This document shows, in pieces, positions 61,185-64,000 of a DNA stretch of 64,000 nucleotides. The notes beneath the pieces were generated by a model that saw only the letters and a list, made by a program, of their open reading frames with translations, did not search any database and was not told the DNA's origin. The first letter of the stretch is position 1, and the number at the start of each line of letters is the position of its first letter. The translations under genes were made by a program, and so were the position numbers. Source of the stretch: Stomorhina lunata (Eukaryota; Arthropoda; Insecta; Diptera; Rhiniidae); NCBI GenBank assembly GCA_933228675.1, contig OW121740.1:5511501-5575500 (forward strand). Direction: 5' to 3'.

Positions 61185-61640
61185 GAACTTTTTCAATGAC
61201 TTGTACTTTGAGAATGATTTTCACTTTCACTATGACTTGCACTTTGAGAATGATTAGAAATTTTACTTTGATCATGACCTGTATTTTAACTATGAGAATG
61301 ATTTACACTTTGAGAATGATTTGCACTTTAACTATGACTTTCAATTTCACCATGACTTGTACTATTACTATGATATGCACTTTTGCAATGACTTGCACTT
61401 TCAGAATGATTTGAAATTTTACTGACACTTTCACTATAACTTGCAATTTGGGAATGACTAGAAATATAACTTTGACTCACACATCGATCATGACTTTTAC
61501 TTTGACTAAAAATTTCAATTTAACTTTGTCTTGCACTTTAAAAATGACTTATATTCAACTGCGACTTACATAATGACTATGACTTGAACTTTGATGTCTT
61601 GCACTTTGGCCATGGCTCTGACTTGGAATTCAAGTGACTT
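61185..61640. repeat. Imperfect 18-bp minisatellite
   Basis: Variants of ATGACTTGCACTTTGAGA and ATGATTTTCACTTTCACT alternate. The plus-strand frame at 61196-61414 reads MTCTLRMIFTFT-type repeats with a 6-residue period, an artefact of the 18-bp unit. The array is old: most units differ from each other at several positions. Confidence 0.85.
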
Positions 61641-62760
61641 GTGCTTTCGATAAAGCGATATAATAACCCTTATAAAAAAAAGTTCAGCCTTTACATGCCT
61701 CCAGATCCACTGTGCCACCACTTTTGCAATAGTTATTAGGTTTCTCTATTAAAAATTCTTTCCTAGTTTTTAGTTTGTTCAACAAAGTGTTGCACCATAA
61801 ATCTTGAATTTCTTTTTTAATTCTTCCTTTTTTCAAAACAAAAAACAAGCTGCTGTGCTTTAGAGAATGCATTACATAATTGTTCATTGGATTTGGCTGT
61901 TGGTCCCTTTACTTGATTTAATATTTCTATATATTAAGACTAGATAAATTAAAATTGCACTGAAACTTAAGCTATACATGCAACCAGATACCTTAAACTC
62001 CCCTCTTTTTAGTTTTTAAAAAACTTTTTAACATACATACAACATCAAATACAATATTTTCTTTAAACTTTCTATTTTTTCAAGTTTTCCTTATTCTAAA
62101 ACTAACCCTTAATATAACAAATATTTGAAACAATTTGAGATTGTAAGCATGAGATACCCCAAACTCTCTATTATACTGAACTGAAGTGTGATAGAAAAAT
62201 TTATTGCAATTTTTATCTAAATAAGATCTACTGGCAGCAACTCCTGCTCCTGCTTCAGCTACTGCTTCAGTGCATTCTTTAACCAAAAAACAAATTTGTT
62301 TTTCTCAGATATTAAAGTGGTAGTGGGCAAATTGATTGTATATGTGGCCGTGTCTGCATGTATGTATGTGTGTATAAGTTCAGCTGGAATATTTAGTTAC
62401 TTGTATCAACCGGAAAGTTGTTGCAAAGGATATAGACCACCAAAACATTAGCAGCGTAACCTCAAGAATAGTTGAGTGTTTGAGTGCCCAATGTTGCTCG
62501 GCAAACGTGTATAGAGTTTAAGTATTTAGTAGCTGCGACTTGAAGCAGGAGAAAATAAAAATAATTGTAAAACATACATTTGAGACAAGTGTAAAATACT
62601 CTAGTGAAACCGCCAATTTTTCCAATTTTTTTGTTTTAATATCAAAAAGGGAGGTCAAATGAAAATCTTATTTAACAAAATGAGAATTTTAGACACTGAG
62701 CAAAATTCTTGTGATGGAATTTAGTTTAAAGATCAATATTTAATGAAGACTTTAGGGAAT
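61641..62760. other. AT-rich segment, no gene called
   Basis: A 67-codon minus frame (61684-61887) has unbiased composition but no recognisable domain or flanking gene model. A minus frame at 62080-62286 begins in an imperfect CTGCTTCAG repeat (about 62240-62275), giving an alanine/glutamate-rich peptide. Confidence 0.45.
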
Positions 62761-64000
62761 AATAAGAGCTTTTCTAAATTTATTTTTATCACAAAGAAAT
62801 GTATAGCAACGAAGCGAAATACTAAACGAATGCAATACAAAACAAAAATAATCTAGCAAAATACTTTTTCACCTCTGCAGAAGCTTTTATTAAAAAGTTT
62901 GATAATCTACTTTTATCGGCACAAGCACATTTTGGAGACTTTTCAAAGCTTATCAACCTTTAATAATAGAATTTTACATATTTCTAATGCTATACTTATA
63001 TTGCAAATTTTAGCAATTGAAATGAATTTCATGTTGAAAGCTATTTAATAATAAATAGCTTTTTGTAAAAATTCCTAGTACAAAGAATTTTTAACAAAAC
63101 AAATAATACAATACTAATTCAACAACTTAAACCCTTAAAAAGCTTTCTAAAACGACTGTTTTTAATAAATCAAATCTTTTTCAACCAAAGTAAATTTGTG
63201 TCTGGTCTACGAAAGCTCAAAAATAACAACAACATCTTATTTATAAAAAGCTTTGTCTTTTAAGGAAAAACTTGCCAAAATATATTTATATGTTAAAAGC
63301 TTTTTTGTGGTGAATTTTTAAACCAAATTCTTATCATACCAAAAAATAAATAACATATCCAAAAAAGCTTTATTAAGAAAATTCAAATTTTTATTATAAA
63401 AGTCTTTAAAACTCAATATCTTCATTAAATTAAAATATGGAATCACAAAAACTTCTTTATATAAAATATAAATTGTTCCTACAAAATTGTTTTGAGCTTC
63501 AACCTAAAACCAATTTGAAATCACTAAAATTGTTCATATAAAAACGAAAATATCAATTTTTTTATTTTCTATTTCTTGAACATAACAATCGCTTTTTAAG
63601 ATTCAAAACTTTTTAAACATAATTTCAAATAACCCGATTCTATTAATATTAATCAAGAAATTATAAAATGTTTTCACAAAAAAGTTTTTTTTTGCTAAAC
63701 AATAATATTAATAATCATTTTTACAAATAGCTTTCAACTGTTTTTTTAACAAGTTTAAACATATTTTGTCACCAAAAGCTTTTCTTAATAATTTTCCTGT
63801 AAATTAACAATAAACTGATAAAAGTTTAAAAGTGTTTCCAAAAAGCTTTCTTACAATGAAAATGATTTCAAATAAAAACTTTTATACAAAGAACAAATTT
63901 GTGCATAAAATTTTCTATTACAATAAAAGAACTTTTTAAAAAGCTTTTAAACACTTAAGCTTCTTTTGAAGAAAGCTGTTTTTATAAACATGTGTTTAAT
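62761..64000. repeat. AAGCTTT-rich degenerate repeat region
   Basis: AAGCTT occurs at 62881, 62946, 63140, 63248, 63297, 63365, 63777, 63843, 63941 and 63957, usually as AAAAGCTTTT-like palindromes. Many one-off variants lie between (AGAGCTTTT, ATAGCTTT). No fixed unit is evident, so this is a loose clustering. It continues past the window end. Confidence 0.6.

Noticed and set aside
61684..61887. 67-codon minus-strand frame as an exon
   Set aside because: Plausible composition but no motif, no convincing acceptor and no second exon.

Overview
This is a eukaryotic, very AT-rich, almost entirely non-coding window. The best guess for the source is a higher (calyptrate-type) fly. The basis is the base composition, the abundance of A/T-tract minisatellites, and dispersed repeats that carry a GTCY-type proto-microsatellite like the mini-me / DINE-1 (Helentron-related) elements described in Diptera. 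That assignment is inference. I found no protein-coding gene, rRNA, tRNA or CRISPR that I can defend. All long open frames lie inside tandem arrays whose unit (33 bp, or 4 bp) is stop-free, so they are artefacts. The window reads like the inside of a giant intron or a satellite-rich intergenic block.

About half of the window is tandem repeat. The first 4.4 kb is a nearly invariant 11-bp satellite (about 383 units, no net change of register). A (CAGA)n block follows at 7.33-7.73 kb. From 8 kb onward come about a dozen arrays (7.97-9.33, 10.97-14.34, 15.94-18.54, 20.09-21.90, 31.69-33.75, 35.05-37.86, 39.31-42.36, 44.64-46.87, 48.34-50.44, 51.41-54.29, 55.28-57.06 and 58.69-60.67 kb). They look like one superfamily: a palindromic core, TTTTCTATAGAAAA or a close derivative, joined to AAAATTTT tracts by a spacer specific to each array, with a period of about 29-33 bp. 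Some arrays are reverse complements of neighbours (11-18.5 kb against 20-22 kb; 44.6-46.9 kb against 48.3-54.3 kb). Several contain larger internal duplications (165, 212, 405, 415, 448, 527 and 616 bp).

The quieter 22-31.6 kb region holds copies of the dispersed GTCY-bearing element, including two copies of about 750 bp in inverted orientation (27.07-27.82 and 28.95-29.70 kb), and a local family of diverged direct repeats at 26.1-27.0 kb. Inside the 35-37.9 kb array sits a striking foldback element: two 265-bp arms, one mismatch seen, around a 43-nt loop. An 80-bp mini-relative with the same termini lies 170 bp upstream, and solo termini of the same type occur at 8.2 and 8.9 kb. At 8.43-8.46 kb (minus strand) there is a hammerhead-ribozyme-like core, with a weaker one at 29.92-29.95 kb. 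A 52-bp perfect palindrome follows the first.

The right end holds an imperfect 18-bp minisatellite (61.2-61.6 kb) and a 1.2-kb stretch with an excess of AAGCTT. The most interesting points are the shared palindromic-core superfamily and its inverted layout, the foldback element, the register-perfect 11-bp satellite that forms a DR5-like nuclear-receptor half-site array, and the hammerhead-like motifs.
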